Shown here: piece by piece, positions 1 through 7,713 of the stretch | How positions within the stretch are numbered: position 1 is the stretch's first letter | How the letters are laid out: every line of letters begins with the position of its first letter | From: Campylobacteraceae bacterium | GTDB taxonomy: Bacteria > Campylobacterota > Campylobacteria > Campylobacterales > Sulfurovaceae | NCBI GenBank assembly: GCA_027081065.1 | Contig: JALWLW010000056.1 | Location: 1 to 53,137, forward strand | Reading direction: 5' to 3' | DNA length: 53,137 nt | Program-made: the position numbers and the translations under genes | The notes under the pieces: generated by a model | What the model saw: only the letters and a program-made list of their open reading frames with translations | What the model was told of the DNA's origin: nothing | The model's database searches: none

Positions 1-454
1 ATCCAACACAAATCCCTTCGCCTTTTTCTGTAACCAAGTAGTTACCATATTTCTTACCAATAGTAAGATTTTGACTGCTTTTAAAAGGAAGAGATAGTTT
101 CATTTTTTCTTCTAAGACAAAATCACCTTCATCAATACTCAGCCAAAATTCTTGATTTTTCTCATTTTTTAAAAACCACTCTTCCCAAAAACCTCGCCCA
201 TAAGCGTAACGTATTTTTCCAAGAGGTAAGTAATGGCTGTTTTTATAAGAGAAAGGAACATGAAGGTTAAGCAGTGATGGCTCTGGGCTTAAAACGGCAC
301 TTTCTCCAATGAGTTTCACTGCATCATCTTCTAAAAAAATAGAAGAGTTACAAGAGTGACACTTAACAAGCTTAGAATATTTGAAATAAATATCCAAAGC
401 ATCACCACATTGTGGGCAATTTTTTGTTGTGTTAAGTTCTTTGGGGAAGAGCAT
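1..454 (-). CDS. DUF4178-type zinc-ribbon protein, 3' end cut by window edge
   Basis: The reading frame opens at an ATG at 454 and runs off the left edge of the window without a stop (151 codons visible). Residues 13-16 (CPQC) and 32-35 (CHSC) form a zinc-ribbon-like pair of Cys knuckles. The following region, with its glycine-aromatic stretch YGRGFWEEWFL, resembles the DUF4178 domain, often found beside membrane and polyamine-synthase-like genes in bacteria. No function is established for the family. The C-terminal half lies outside the window, so length cannot be compared. The call rests on remembered family features rather than a search. Confidence 0.6.
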   Translation of the reverse strand, partial: MLFPKELNTTKNCPQCGDALDIYFKYSKLVKCHSCNSSIFLEDDAVKLIGESAVLSPEPSLLNLHVPFSYKNSHYLPLGKIRYAYGRGFWEEWFLKNEKNQEFWLSIDEGDFVLEEKMKLSLPFKSSQNLTIGKKYGNYLVTEKGEGICVG

Positions 455-528
455 TTTAAAATAGTCCTTAGTTATAATAGTTATTTGTACAAGCTATATT
501 ACTACACATAGGGTACACAAAAAATAAG

Positions 529-534
529 TATACT
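529..534 (+). promoter_or_regulatory. Putative -10 box of candidate small RNA
   Basis: TATACT lies 6 bp before the first base of the long closing stem that starts at 540, the spacing expected for a transcription start. No good -35 hexamer is visible 17 bp upstream, which is common for Campylobacterota promoters. Confidence 0.35.
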
Positions 535-539
535 ACATT

Positions 540-657
540 AAGCCTAAGATAGAAAGGTTTGTAGGTATTTCAATGCTTATATACTGTTTCAATGAAACCT
601 CCCAACTTCATGACATTCTTCCTCCCTTTTTACTTTCTGTAACTTAGGCTTTTTTTA
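540..657 (+). ncRNA. Candidate small structured RNA with two anti-SD motifs
   Basis: In the spacer between two minus-strand genes, AAGCCTAAG (540-548) is perfectly complementary to CTTAGGCTT (643-651). Just inside, AGAAAG (551-556) pairs with CTTTCT (633-638). This gives 15 bp closing a roughly 76-nt interior, and the right arm runs straight into a T tract ending near 656, as in an intrinsic terminator. A TATACT box precedes the left arm. The interior holds a small hairpin (GTTTC 586-590 / GAAAC 594-598) and two identical CCTCCC motifs (598-603 and 621-626) complementary to Shine-Dalgarno sequences. There is no open reading frame. It lacks features expected of 6S or SRP RNA. Expression and conservation are unknown. 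Confidence 0.42.
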
Positions 658-659
658 CT

Positions 660-1100
660 TTATCCTCGCGTATTTATCATCATAATAGAAAAAACATTAA
701 TATAGTTCCAAAAGCTTTGGAGGTGCTCTTCACTTACTTTGCCCTCTAGTGGCTTTAATGCTTCTTCAAAACAAGTAAGCCAATGTAATCTTCCTTCAGG
801 GGTAATAGCAAATGGAGCATGACGTCCACGCATTTGTGGCATTCCTCGGTTTTGGTTGAAGTAGGCTGGACCACCACAGATTTGAATAAAAAAATCAGCA
901 GAAACTTGAGCAGCTTCCATCATACCTTGGGTATCTTCTGGTGGAAAAATATGACGTATAGGACTTTTATCTAAGCAAGTGTAGAGTCGTGTTAATAAGT
1001 CTCGAATCCCTTGTTCTCCTACTTCAGATAAAAAATCTGGATTTGGTTTTTGTACAGGAGGAATAAAGTTTGCATTGTATGCCATAATAGAGTAGTTCAT
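660..1100 (-). CDS. Truncated hemoglobin, group II-like
   Basis: This 146-residue globin would bind heme and probably handles O2 or NO in the cytoplasm. The stretch from GGPAYF through RGRHAPF (about 76-97) carries the proximal histidine (His94), and Trp107 fits the conserved Trp of helix G in group II truncated globins. Tyr40 is a candidate distal-pocket Tyr. It does not look like Campylobacter Ctb (group III). The start at 1100 is preceded by AAGGT about 6 nt upstream, whereas the internal Met at residue 6 has no better site. It has about 13 residues N-terminal to the usual fold. It stands alone, with the candidate sRNA downstream and a divergent membrane-protein gene upstream. Confidence 0.85.
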   Translation of the reverse strand: MNYSIMAYNANFIPPVQKPNPDFLSEVGEQGIRDLLTRLYTCLDKSPIRHIFPPEDTQGMMEAAQVSADFFIQICGGPAYFNQNRGMPQMRGRHAPFAITPEGRLHWLTCFEEALKPLEGKVSEEHLQSFWNYINVFSIMMINTRG

Positions 1101-1207
1101 TGTTTACCTTAGTATTAAAAGGGTATTTATAGTGAAAAATAACTTAACTTTGACTAAATAAAATTTATTAAATTATTTTTTCTTTATAGTCTATAGGATA
1201 AATATTA

Positions 1208-1213
1208 TATAAT
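1208..1213 (+). promoter_or_regulatory. Putative -10 box for membrane protein gene
   Basis: TATAAT lies within the small palindrome TATTATATAATA (1203-1214), 22 bp before the ATG at 1236. No convincing -35 element is seen. The surrounding sequence is very AT-rich, so chance occurrence is possible. Confidence 0.3.
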
Positions 1214-1235
1214 AAAAAAAAATAAGGATGAATAA

Positions 1236-1799
1236 ATGTTAACAAAGTATTCATATAGAAGTTCATTTAAAAAGAAGATAACCGTTGTTGCTATTTGGTT
1301 AATTGCATTTGCTTTAGGAACTTTTTGTTTTCAGTTAGCAATTGATGAGCAAATTGCTTTTATTGTAAAGATTATTTTTCTGATTCTAGGGCTATTTATG
1401 ATAGCTGGAATTTTGTTACGTTGTAAAATTGCTCGAGGGTTTACACTGATTACGTTATATTTTATCGCTTTTTATCCTTTGATTTCAAAAATTTTAATTG
1501 GTATTCTAGCACCTGATATTACAATCAACGGTATTCTCTTTTTTGAAACAAGTGATATGAGTCTCTTTTCTGACATGGAAGTGTTCTTAACAAACCTTTT
1601 TTGGGCATCTTTAGTAGTTATTCCTGTCTATTTTTTATCTAATGAGAAAGCAATGGATATATTTTTTATTGATACAAAAGTTACGGAACATATTATTTAT
1701 AGTTTGATTGCTGTAGGGTTAATTGTTGCTTATGTCTATTTTATGACCATGCCTTTTTTAGAAAGTATTGAAAAACCCATCTCTTATACAGTGAAATGA
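1236..1799 (+). CDS. Hypothetical integral membrane protein
   Basis: I do not recognise this 187-residue protein. It has a basic N-terminus (KYSYRSSFKKK) followed by about five hydrophobic segments, near residues 15-33, 39-60, 66-90, 117-133 and 150-171, so it is predicted to be an inner-membrane protein. There are no conserved polar motifs or cysteine pairs suggesting catalysis. AAGGA seven bases before the ATG supports the start. It is monocistronic, with divergent upstream and convergent downstream neighbours. Confidence 0.6.
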   Translation: MLTKYSYRSSFKKKITVVAIWLIAFALGTFCFQLAIDEQIAFIVKIIFLILGLFMIAGILLRCKIARGFTLITLYFIAFYPLISKILIGILAPDITINGILFFETSDMSLFSDMEVFLTNLFWASLVVIPVYFLSNEKAMDIFFIDTKVTEHIIYSLIAVGLIVAYVYFMTMPFLESIEKPISYTVK

Positions 1800-1802
1800 A
1801 AA

Positions 1803-1918
1803 TAGCTTTTATTGTGACATTATAAAGTCAAGTAGAAAATAAAATTATGAGATAAAAGCTAGTTAATGAGAGTCCGATTACTTTGTATATGAAGGAAAAA
1901 AATATGATTGACTCTCAT
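1803..1918. repeat. Two tandem perfect inverted repeats in an intergenic spacer
   Basis: TAGCTTTTAT (1803-1812) is the exact complement of ATAAAAGCTA (1852-1861). Immediately after it, ATGAGAGTC (1866-1874) is the exact complement of GACTCTCAT (1910-1918). Loops are 39 and 35 nt. The pair fills the gap between the convergent genes ending at 1799 and 1973. No T tract follows on the plus strand, so neither is a typical terminator. It could be a structured transcript end or a degenerate small repeat element. Confidence 0.5.
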
Positions 1919-1972
1919 GGCAAAATTATAAGATGAAGTTGTGTCTCAATTGTGAAATTTAAAAAAAATAAA

Positions 1973-2749
1973 TTATTTATTTTTAAATTTATACATTAAA
2001 ATAGATGCTGCTACTGCTACATTAAAACTTTTAACATTTTGCTCCATTTCAATATGTACAACTGTATGACATAGGTCTAAAATATCTTGACCGATACCAT
2101 TTCCTTCATGACCCATGAGTAAAACCCATTTTTTGGGAACTTCTACGTGTGAAAGAGGAATAGAGTCTTTGGTTATTTCAGCTGCAAAAATATGGTAGCC
2201 ATCTTCCTTTAATTTTTTGAGTGTTATTTTAATATCATGATAGAGACTTATTTTTAATCGAGAAGTATGTCCCATAGAGACACGTAAAGCACGTCTACCA
2301 AAGGGATGAGGTGCTTGTTTAGGAACAATATAAGAGTTAACACCTAATGCTGATGCTGAACGAGCGATTGAGCCAACATTTTCAGAAGAAGTGATATTAT
2401 CAAGCATAATAATATTTTCATCTAAAGCGTTTAATGGGGTCTCTTGTGGACGAATACCATGTAGCATGACATTATGATGTATTTTATGACCCACAATGGT
2501 TTGCATACGTTCTTTTGTAGTAACATAGAGTTTAGGAATATTTTTATACTTAATAAGCTCTTGAAACTCATGGTAATAAGTTTCTGTAGCAAAAAGACTT
2601 TTTATCTCAATATCGGTTTCTAGAATAAGATTGACAACTTTTGATGAGTCAGCAATAAAAGAGTTGTCAGTTCTAAAAGCATTATCTCTTAGTTGTTGAT
2701 AGATAAGAAGTTCAGGAATATTTATATTATCAATAGGGATTAAATTCAT
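1973..2749 (-). CDS. SpoU/TrmH-family RNA 2'-O-ribose methyltransferase
   Basis: A 258-residue SPOUT enzyme expected to methylate a ribose in tRNA or rRNA using S-adenosylmethionine. The three SpoU motifs are present: a NITSSENVGSIAR-type motif 1 near residues 117-129, LLMGHEGNGI near 210-219, and the knot-closing KSFNVAVAASI stretch near 240-250. The N-terminal 100 residues form the substrate-binding half. Motif 3 has KSFN where SLN is more usual. The target nucleotide cannot be told from sequence. The 33-bp gap to the upstream minus-strand CAP-protein gene would allow co-transcription. Confidence 0.85.
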   Translation of the reverse strand: MNLIPIDNINIPELLIYQQLRDNAFRTDNSFIADSSKVVNLILETDIEIKSLFATETYYHEFQELIKYKNIPKLYVTTKERMQTIVGHKIHHNVMLHGIRPQETPLNALDENIIMLDNITSSENVGSIARSASALGVNSYIVPKQAPHPFGRRALRVSMGHTSRLKISLYHDIKITLKKLKEDGYHIFAAEITKDSIPLSHVEVPKKWVLLMGHEGNGIGQDILDLCHTVVHIEMEQNVKSFNVAVAASILMYKFKNK

Positions 2750-2781
2750 CGATTATTATAACACATAATTGATGTAAGTAC

Positions 2782-4008
2782 TTAAAGCTCTTCTATTTGA
2801 ATCTGTATTTGATGTTGACCAATGGTTAAGGTTTGTTGTTTTCCTACAGCAGTTAAACCAGTTAATTTAATGGTGTTTTTGTCAACAAACTCAATATCAA
2901 TATTGGCAGGATAAGCAATATCACTTAAGAGATCAACTTTTGAAGTAGGAGGGAAATAGAAAACATTTGGTTGGGATTTTTTTATGTTATAGAGTTGATT
3001 GTCGTGTTGGACAATATGTAGAGGAGAGGCAAAGCTTTGTGTTTGAAAACTCCACTCTTTAGTAAAAGTTTGTCCATCAAGAAGAGCTGAAAATTTGACA
3101 TAATATTTACTGTTCCATTCAAGTCTATCTAAAGGGAACAGTACAAAGTCTAATTTTTCTAAACGTCTGTTAGGGTCTGTTTTGTAGTCAAAGGTGAGAG
3201 TGTTTTTCAACTCTATACCCTCAGCATTAAAAATCTTAAAATATAGAAGTTTTGCATTTTTATAATAGAGTGAATTAAATGAAATACTAATTGGGAAACC
3301 ACTTACTTTATGTTCTGGTAGGGGATCTGGAAGTTCATCAAAAAATGCAGGTGGAACTTCTGTTTGTTGATTAAATGGATAGATAACAACAGGGCTATTA
3401 CGCTTTTTATTTAGATTGAGTGCTTGATTAAGATCTGCAGTTGTAATGGTTTGATTGTTTTTATAAAGGGCTTCTAAGGCATAAGAACTCATGTCATAAA
3501 CAAAAGCTGTTTGAGTTTTTTTGTGTCTATTTTGACTAATACCAATACCTATGGCATCGGAACGAAAATCTAAAAAGGCAAAACGATGATAAATCGCTGA
3601 AAATAGACCATTGATAGATTCTTTATAATTTAGGTTATGGGTTGAAACATTTTCAATTACCTGAGGGGTAGCATACCCCGTATAGGTAACACGTGATGAA
3701 GCAAATTCTCCGGTAAAGTCTTTATGTTGTGCCAGTTCTTTGTGACCAAAAGTTAGATGGTTGGTAAGATAATTTGCATGATTTTTTGCTGCTAGATTGA
3801 GTTGAGAATGACTTTGAAATGGAATAAGTCCAGCACCACTTCTTAAATAGTTTAAATACTCTAGTGCATTTTGTTCTTCAGTTTTGATATCCATAAGAGG
3901 AACATCTTTTATTTCTAATTGAGGTAGAGGGGTAGCTGAGAGGTAATAGAGGTAAATAGCAAAGAGGGTAAACCCTCCCATTATAAAAGTATGTAATTGT
4001 TTTTTCAT
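2782..4008 (-). CDS. CAP (SCP/PR1-like) domain secreted or membrane-anchored protein
   Basis: This 408-residue protein starts with a basic residue run and a hydrophobic segment (about 7-23), a signal anchor or uncleaved signal, so it acts outside the cytoplasm. Residues about 40-190 look like a CAP domain: an N-terminal NALEYLNYLR helix, a central NHANYLTNH...FGH histidine region and a later FLDFRSDAIGIGI segment. The second half is beta-rich and unassigned. The frame can be extended to 4032, but GGAGG lies six bases before the ATG at 4008, which I take as the start. The biochemical role of bacterial CAP proteins is mostly unknown. It is divergent from the tetR-type gene at 4237. Confidence 0.8.
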   Translation of the reverse strand: MKKQLHTFIMGGFTLFAIYLYYLSATPLPQLEIKDVPLMDIKTEEQNALEYLNYLRSGAGLIPFQSHSQLNLAAKNHANYLTNHLTFGHKELAQHKDFTGEFASSRVTYTGYATPQVIENVSTHNLNYKESINGLFSAIYHRFAFLDFRSDAIGIGISQNRHKKTQTAFVYDMSSYALEALYKNNQTITTADLNQALNLNKKRNSPVVIYPFNQQTEVPPAFFDELPDPLPEHKVSGFPISISFNSLYYKNAKLLYFKIFNAEGIELKNTLTFDYKTDPNRRLEKLDFVLFPLDRLEWNSKYYVKFSALLDGQTFTKEWSFQTQSFASPLHIVQHDNQLYNIKKSQPNVFYFPPTSKVDLLSDIAYPANIDIEFVDKNTIKLTGLTAVGKQQTLTIGQHQIQIQIEEL

Positions 4009-4175
4009 TATTCCCTCCATTATACACAACAAAAGTAAAAAAAGTATTTATAATTTAAATAGTTTTTTAAACTTAGGTTTACATTATTTAACCCACGAGT
4101 ATTATAACAATAAAAAATATAATTTAACTATAAAATAAGATAAAAATTTTATATTTTAATTTACTATATTATAAT

Positions 4176-4204
4176 TTGACAAAATGTAGAATTTTAACTA
4201 TACT
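4176..4204 (+). promoter_or_regulatory. Sigma-70-type promoter of the TetR operon
   Basis: TTGACA at 4176-4181 and TATACT at 4199-4204 are separated by exactly 17 bp, a near-consensus housekeeping promoter, 32 bp before the tetR-type ATG. Confidence 0.65.
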
Positions 4205-4212
4205 TAGTTAAA
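4193..4212. promoter_or_regulatory. Probable TetR operator overlapping the -10 box
   Basis: TTTAACTA (4193-4200) and TAGTTAAA (4205-4212) form a perfect 8-bp inverted repeat around a 4-bp spacer, and the -10 hexamer sits in its centre. A further copy of the half-site TTTAACTA occurs at 4133-4140. Placement just upstream of a TetR-family gene suggests autorepression. This is inferred from position and symmetry only. Confidence 0.5.
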
Positions 4213-4236
4213 TATTTAAAAGAGTTAGGATCTATT

Positions 4237-4977
4237 ATGAAAGTATCACAATCAGCAAAAGAGAAGACAAAAGCAAAAATTCTTGAAGAGGCTGTTAATC
4301 TTATTATCGAAAAAGGGTTTAAATCTGCCTCTATGAGAGAGATGGCTAAAAATGCAGGGGTATCGAATCCTACTATCTATAACTACTTTCCGACTAAAGA
4401 GAGCATACTTTATGCTTATGTAGAGCAGAAGCACAAAGAGACAGCACAGATACTGCAAGAGATAGAAGATTTTCATACCTATACGCTAAGAGAACAACTT
4501 CAAACACTTATTGAGACTGAGTTAGAGCTTTATTTGGAAGACCGAGAGTTTATTATGCAAATTTCAAAGATGGTGTTTCAGTCGGGTGGGCTTAAACTTG
4601 ACACGCTCTATGGTAACAATGAAATTTTTAGAGAGATGGTAGCAGATATGTTAAGTATTGCCATTGAAGCAGAGGAGATTCCAACGCCTCCTTTTGAGGA
4701 GCATCTACCAAGACTCTTTTGGGACTACTACATTATGGTAGTTGCCTATTGGGTCAAAGATGACTCAGAGATGTTTGAGAACACCACACAGTTTATTGAC
4801 CACTCTTTAGGAGTTATTGAGGCGTTGTTACAGTCAAGTATTTTAAACAAAGCAAATGATTTAGGAATGTTTCTATTTAAAACGCATTTGCTTTCAGCAC
4901 TAGAGCGATTTAGCGTTAAAAAAAGTGGATTTACCAAGATAAAACGAAAGTTTGGGGAGGTGTTCAATGACAAGTAA
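4237..4977 (+). CDS. TetR/AcrR-family transcriptional regulator
   Basis: A 246-residue repressor with an N-terminal helix-turn-helix (about residues 32-52: SMREMAKNAGVSNPTIYNYF followed by TKESIL), the standard TetR recognition unit. The variable C-terminal domain would bind an unknown ligand. It is about 40 residues longer than the family average, with the extra length at the C-terminus (a basic tail, KKSGFTKIKRKFGEVFNDK). The gene heads an operon in which the next four genes overlap or nearly touch, and a perfect inverted repeat overlaps its promoter. Likely autoregulation, possibly also control of the divergent CAP gene. Confidence 0.88.
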   Translation: MKVSQSAKEKTKAKILEEAVNLIIEKGFKSASMREMAKNAGVSNPTIYNYFPTKESILYAYVEQKHKETAQILQEIEDFHTYTLREQLQTLIETELELYLEDREFIMQISKMVFQSGGLKLDTLYGNNEIFREMVADMLSIAIEAEEIPTPPFEEHLPRLFWDYYIMVVAYWVKDDSEMFENTTQFIDHSLGVIEALLQSSILNKANDLGMFLFKTHLLSALERFSVKKSGFTKIKRKFGEVFNDK

Positions 4978-6304
4978 CACAGGACAAAAAAAGATACCAA
5001 CAAGCAGAGTCTCACGAGGAGCAGTTGTAGGAAAAGCGATGTTAAAGATAGGCATGACCTCTGGAACAGGTGCTGTAAAACGAGCTTTTATGTCAAAAGA
5101 GGAGAAAGAGGTAGCTAAGTCAGAGACTCACGCTGAGATTGCAAAAATGATTATTGACTCTTTAGGAACACTCAAAGGGGTTTCTGTCAAAATTGCTCAA
5201 CAAGTAGCTTTGGGATTACCTTTTTTGCCTCAAGAGTATTTGGATGAGATTTCAAAGTCATTTAACTCTATTCCTCCTATTAATAAGGCTTTGATACGAA
5301 AAATTGTCAAACAGGAGTTGGGTGACTACCCACAAAATGTTTTTGACAGTTTTGAGAGTGAAGCCTTTGGAGCTGCAAGTTTGGGGCAAGTTCACCGAGC
5401 AACAAAAGGTAAAAAAGAGTTGGCTGTAAAGGTTCAATACCCTGGTATCGCTACAAGTATCGACTCTGATTTATCGGTTATAAAATTTGGATTGAGCCAT
5501 TTTGCTAAAGGTCAAGAAATTGACCACCTTATGGATGAAGTGACAGAGCGATTGACAGAAGAGGTTGACTATGAGTTAGAAGCTCAAAATACAAAATATT
5601 ATGAAGAACATCTAAATCATGAGTTGATAGTTGTCCCAAGCATTGTCGAAGAGCTGTCAACCAAAACGGTTCTAAGCTCTACTTTTTTAGAGGGAAAGAG
5701 CTTTGAAGCCTTTTTAAAGGGCAATCCAAGCCAAGAGGTACGTAACCATTATGCTCAACTTATCTTTGACTCTTTTTTCATAGGGCTTTACAGACTAAAG
5801 ATGGTTCACGCCGACCCAAACCCTGGAAACTTCATTTTTATGGCTGACAACATGTTAGGCATGATTGACTTTGGGTGTGTCAAAAGGGTTGATGCTGAGT
5901 TTTTAGAAGGTTTTTCAAAACTGCACGTTTTACTTATGGACAAGGCAAGTGATGAAGAGGTAGCTGAACAGTATGCCCAGCTAGATATGGTTGACCGTGG
6001 AGAGATGGAAGAGATGTTAGATTTTTATCGTTCTGCTATTAAGCCGTTAGATAGAATCTACATTGAAATTTTTGAGGGTGAGAAGTATGACTTTAAAGAG
6101 AACAGCGATTTTTCACAACGTGGGTTTAATACCATTATGGATGTACAGAAAAATCAACGTCATGCTTTTCATAAGATGAATGCTGATTATATCTTTATTG
6201 ATCGTACTTTGCTTGGCTATTACAATATGTTTGAGAAGATGGAAGCTACTATTGATACTAGGTTTGCTCAGAGATTGGTGAGAGAGGGGATAAGTTATGG
6301 GTAA
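4967..6304 (+). CDS. ABC1/AarF/UbiB-family atypical kinase-like protein
   Basis: A 445-residue member of the family containing UbiB, which has ATPase activity tied to isoprenoid/quinone lipids. The VKIAQQ stretch fits the family's KxGQ-type N-terminal motif (relaxed here). AFGAASLGQVHRA is the Ala-rich nucleotide loop, VKVQYPG holds the ion-pair lysine, HADPNPGNF is the catalytic loop and IDFG the metal-binding motif. The frame extends back to a TTG at 4952, but GGGGAGG (4954-4960) precedes the ATG at 4967 by six bases. It overlaps the tetR-type gene by 11 bp. This organism should use menaquinone via futalosine, so a role in ubiquinone is unlikely. A lipid-handling role is inferred. Confidence 0.85.
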   Translation: MTSNTGQKKIPTSRVSRGAVVGKAMLKIGMTSGTGAVKRAFMSKEEKEVAKSETHAEIAKMIIDSLGTLKGVSVKIAQQVALGLPFLPQEYLDEISKSFNSIPPINKALIRKIVKQELGDYPQNVFDSFESEAFGAASLGQVHRATKGKKELAVKVQYPGIATSIDSDLSVIKFGLSHFAKGQEIDHLMDEVTERLTEEVDYELEAQNTKYYEEHLNHELIVVPSIVEELSTKTVLSSTFLEGKSFEAFLKGNPSQEVRNHYAQLIFDSFFIGLYRLKMVHADPNPGNFIFMADNMLGMIDFGCVKRVDAEFLEGFSKLHVLLMDKASDEEVAEQYAQLDMVDRGEMEEMLDFYRSAIKPLDRIYIEIFEGEKYDFKENSDFSQRGFNTIMDVQKNQRHAFHKMNADYIFIDRTLLGYYNMFEKMEATIDTRFAQRLVREGISYG

Positions 6305-6764
6305 TCCTGCTATTAGTGGAATATTAGTTTTAACGTTTGTTATTTTTATTTTTGCATCATTAAAAATACATAATGAGAAATTATCTATTTGGAAGTTTAT
6401 AAGTTTGGTTCTTTTACCATCTACATTAGTTGGAGTTGGTGGATACATAGTAAGTTTATATTCATATTTTTTTGAGCTAAGAGATTATAACTTTTTCCCT
6501 TCACCATCTATTATATTGTTTCCAGCTATTTATGGATTAATCATAATGCTACCTGCATTAATGTTTTATGCTGTACATACGCTCTCTTTAGAAAAAAAGT
6601 TTTCTCCCTCTAAATGGAAACTTTTTATGTGGGCAGGATTTTTAGGTGGGGTAAGTGCTTTACCGTATTTACTGACTGCACCATTTGAATTTATACTTGT
6701 TCCAATCATAACAGGAAGTTTGGCAATGATGATTGTTTATTTTGTTTCTAAAAAGAAAATATAG
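6297..6764 (+). CDS. Hypothetical four-helix membrane protein of the TetR operon
   Basis: Not recognised. The 155-residue product has about four or five hydrophobic segments (near 6-23, 32-54, 72-94, 105-124 and 128-148) and little else, so it is an inner-membrane protein. It overlaps the upstream ABC1-kinase gene by 8 bp, and the next gene starts 8 bp after its stop, so translation is probably coupled. Context suggests it belongs to the same lipid or envelope process. Confidence 0.6.
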   Translation: MGNPAISGILVLTFVIFIFASLKIHNEKLSIWKFISLVLLPSTLVGVGGYIVSLYSYFFELRDYNFFPSPSIILFPAIYGLIIMLPALMFYAVHTLSLEKKFSPSKWKLFMWAGFLGGVSALPYLLTAPFEFILVPIITGSLAMMIVYFVSKKKI

Positions 6765-6772
6765 GAGTGGAA

Positions 6773-7150
6773 ATGAAAAATGTAAATTTACGAATCATCT
6801 TACCCTTAAGTTTTTTTCTCTTTATAAGCTTTATTATTTATCTAGCTGACACAGCTGATTATAATTTTGCTTTTAGAGTAATCGGAAGTATTCCAAATGG
6901 AGACAAGCTTATGCATGGTTTACTCTATGGAGTTATGGCACTACTTTTGAACTATGGGCTAAACTTTAAAAGCAAAAAAATCTTTGGCTTCAATATGCAA
7001 GTAGGGGCGATGATTATCCTAACCTTTGCAGGGTTAGAGGAGATGACGCAATATTGGTTACCTAGTCGGACTTGTGATATTTTTGATTTTGTGGCTGATG
7101 TGGTTGGGGTTGTTTTGCTTTCAATGATTGTTTGGAGGAAAAATGTATGA
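6773..7150 (+). CDS. VanZ-like family membrane protein
   Basis: A 125-residue protein with three or four hydrophobic segments. The features GDKLMHGLLYG and the later LEEMTQYWLPSRTCDIFDFVAD stretch match the VanZ-like pattern of paired polar residues at membrane boundaries (D-K-x-x-H and E-x-x-Q...D-x-x-D). The family takes its name from a teicoplanin-resistance accessory protein, and its chemistry is not settled. A GTG at 6767 is possible, but AGGAG at 6763-6767 serves the ATG at 6773. Confidence 0.75.
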   Translation: MKNVNLRIILPLSFFLFISFIIYLADTADYNFAFRVIGSIPNGDKLMHGLLYGVMALLLNYGLNFKSKKIFGFNMQVGAMIILTFAGLEEMTQYWLPSRTCDIFDFVADVVGVVLLSMIVWRKNV

Positions 7151-7641
7151 ATGACGTTATTAAAACAAAAATACCAAAAGAGAGCATTTATAGAAACTAC
7201 ATAGATAGCGTTGATTACTATGATGCTTTTAAAATGCAACTTACTAATAAGGAGGCTTCTTTAGAAGAGGTATATGTGGGTATATTTTCATATATGCCTA
7301 AGTGGATGAAGTATTTAATGTTAATTCGCAATAGCATAGTAAAGCTTTTTGGATTACGTACAGATATCGCGTTAGAGAGTGAAGAAAATAAAAAGTTATT
7401 TGTTGGTAAAAAAAGTGGAATGTTTCATATTTATTATCTTTCATCTGAAGAAATTATTGCAGGAGAAGATGACAAGCATCTTAACTTTAGAATCTCTGTT
7501 TTTAAAGAAGAGGACAGAGTTGTCATCTCTACTATTGTTCAATATCATAATACTTTTGGTAAAGTTTATATGTCTTTAATTTCGCCTTTTCATAAAATAA
7601 TTGTGAAGAGAATGATGAGAAGATATATATCATTAAGTTAA
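7147..7641 (+). CDS. DUF2867 family protein
   Basis: A 164-residue protein resembling DUF2867: MPKWMKYLMLIRNSIVKLFGL and later DKHLNFRISVF are typical of that family. No activity is known. It lacks a signal peptide, although the region around MLIRNSIVKLFGLR may be membrane-associated. GGAGG at 7134-7138 sets the start at 7147, whose ATG overlaps the TGA of the VanZ-like gene. It is the last gene of the TetR operon. Confidence 0.72.
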   Translation: MNDVIKTKIPKESIYRNYIDSVDYYDAFKMQLTNKEASLEEVYVGIFSYMPKWMKYLMLIRNSIVKLFGLRTDIALESEENKKLFVGKKSGMFHIYYLSSEEIIAGEDDKHLNFRISVFKEEDRVVISTIVQYHNTFGKVYMSLISPFHKIIVKRMMRRYISLS

Positions 7642-7677
7642 TCTAAAAGGCTTTTGACTCTTTGTAAATACTCTTTA

Positions 7678-7686
7678 TGTTACAAT
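7678..7686 (+). promoter_or_regulatory. Putative extended -10 promoter
   Basis: TGTTACAAT is an extended -10 (TGnTACAAT), with TTGACT at 7654-7659 upstream at a longer than ideal spacing of 21 bp. It lies 27 bp before the ATG at 7714. Confidence 0.4.
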
Positions 7687-7713
7687 TATTTATTAATATA
7701 GTTAAGGATAATT

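Noticed and set aside
540..657. 6S RNA or SRP RNA identity of the structured spacer
   Set aside because: At about 117 nt it is too short for 6S RNA, and the conserved SRP apical loop is not seen.
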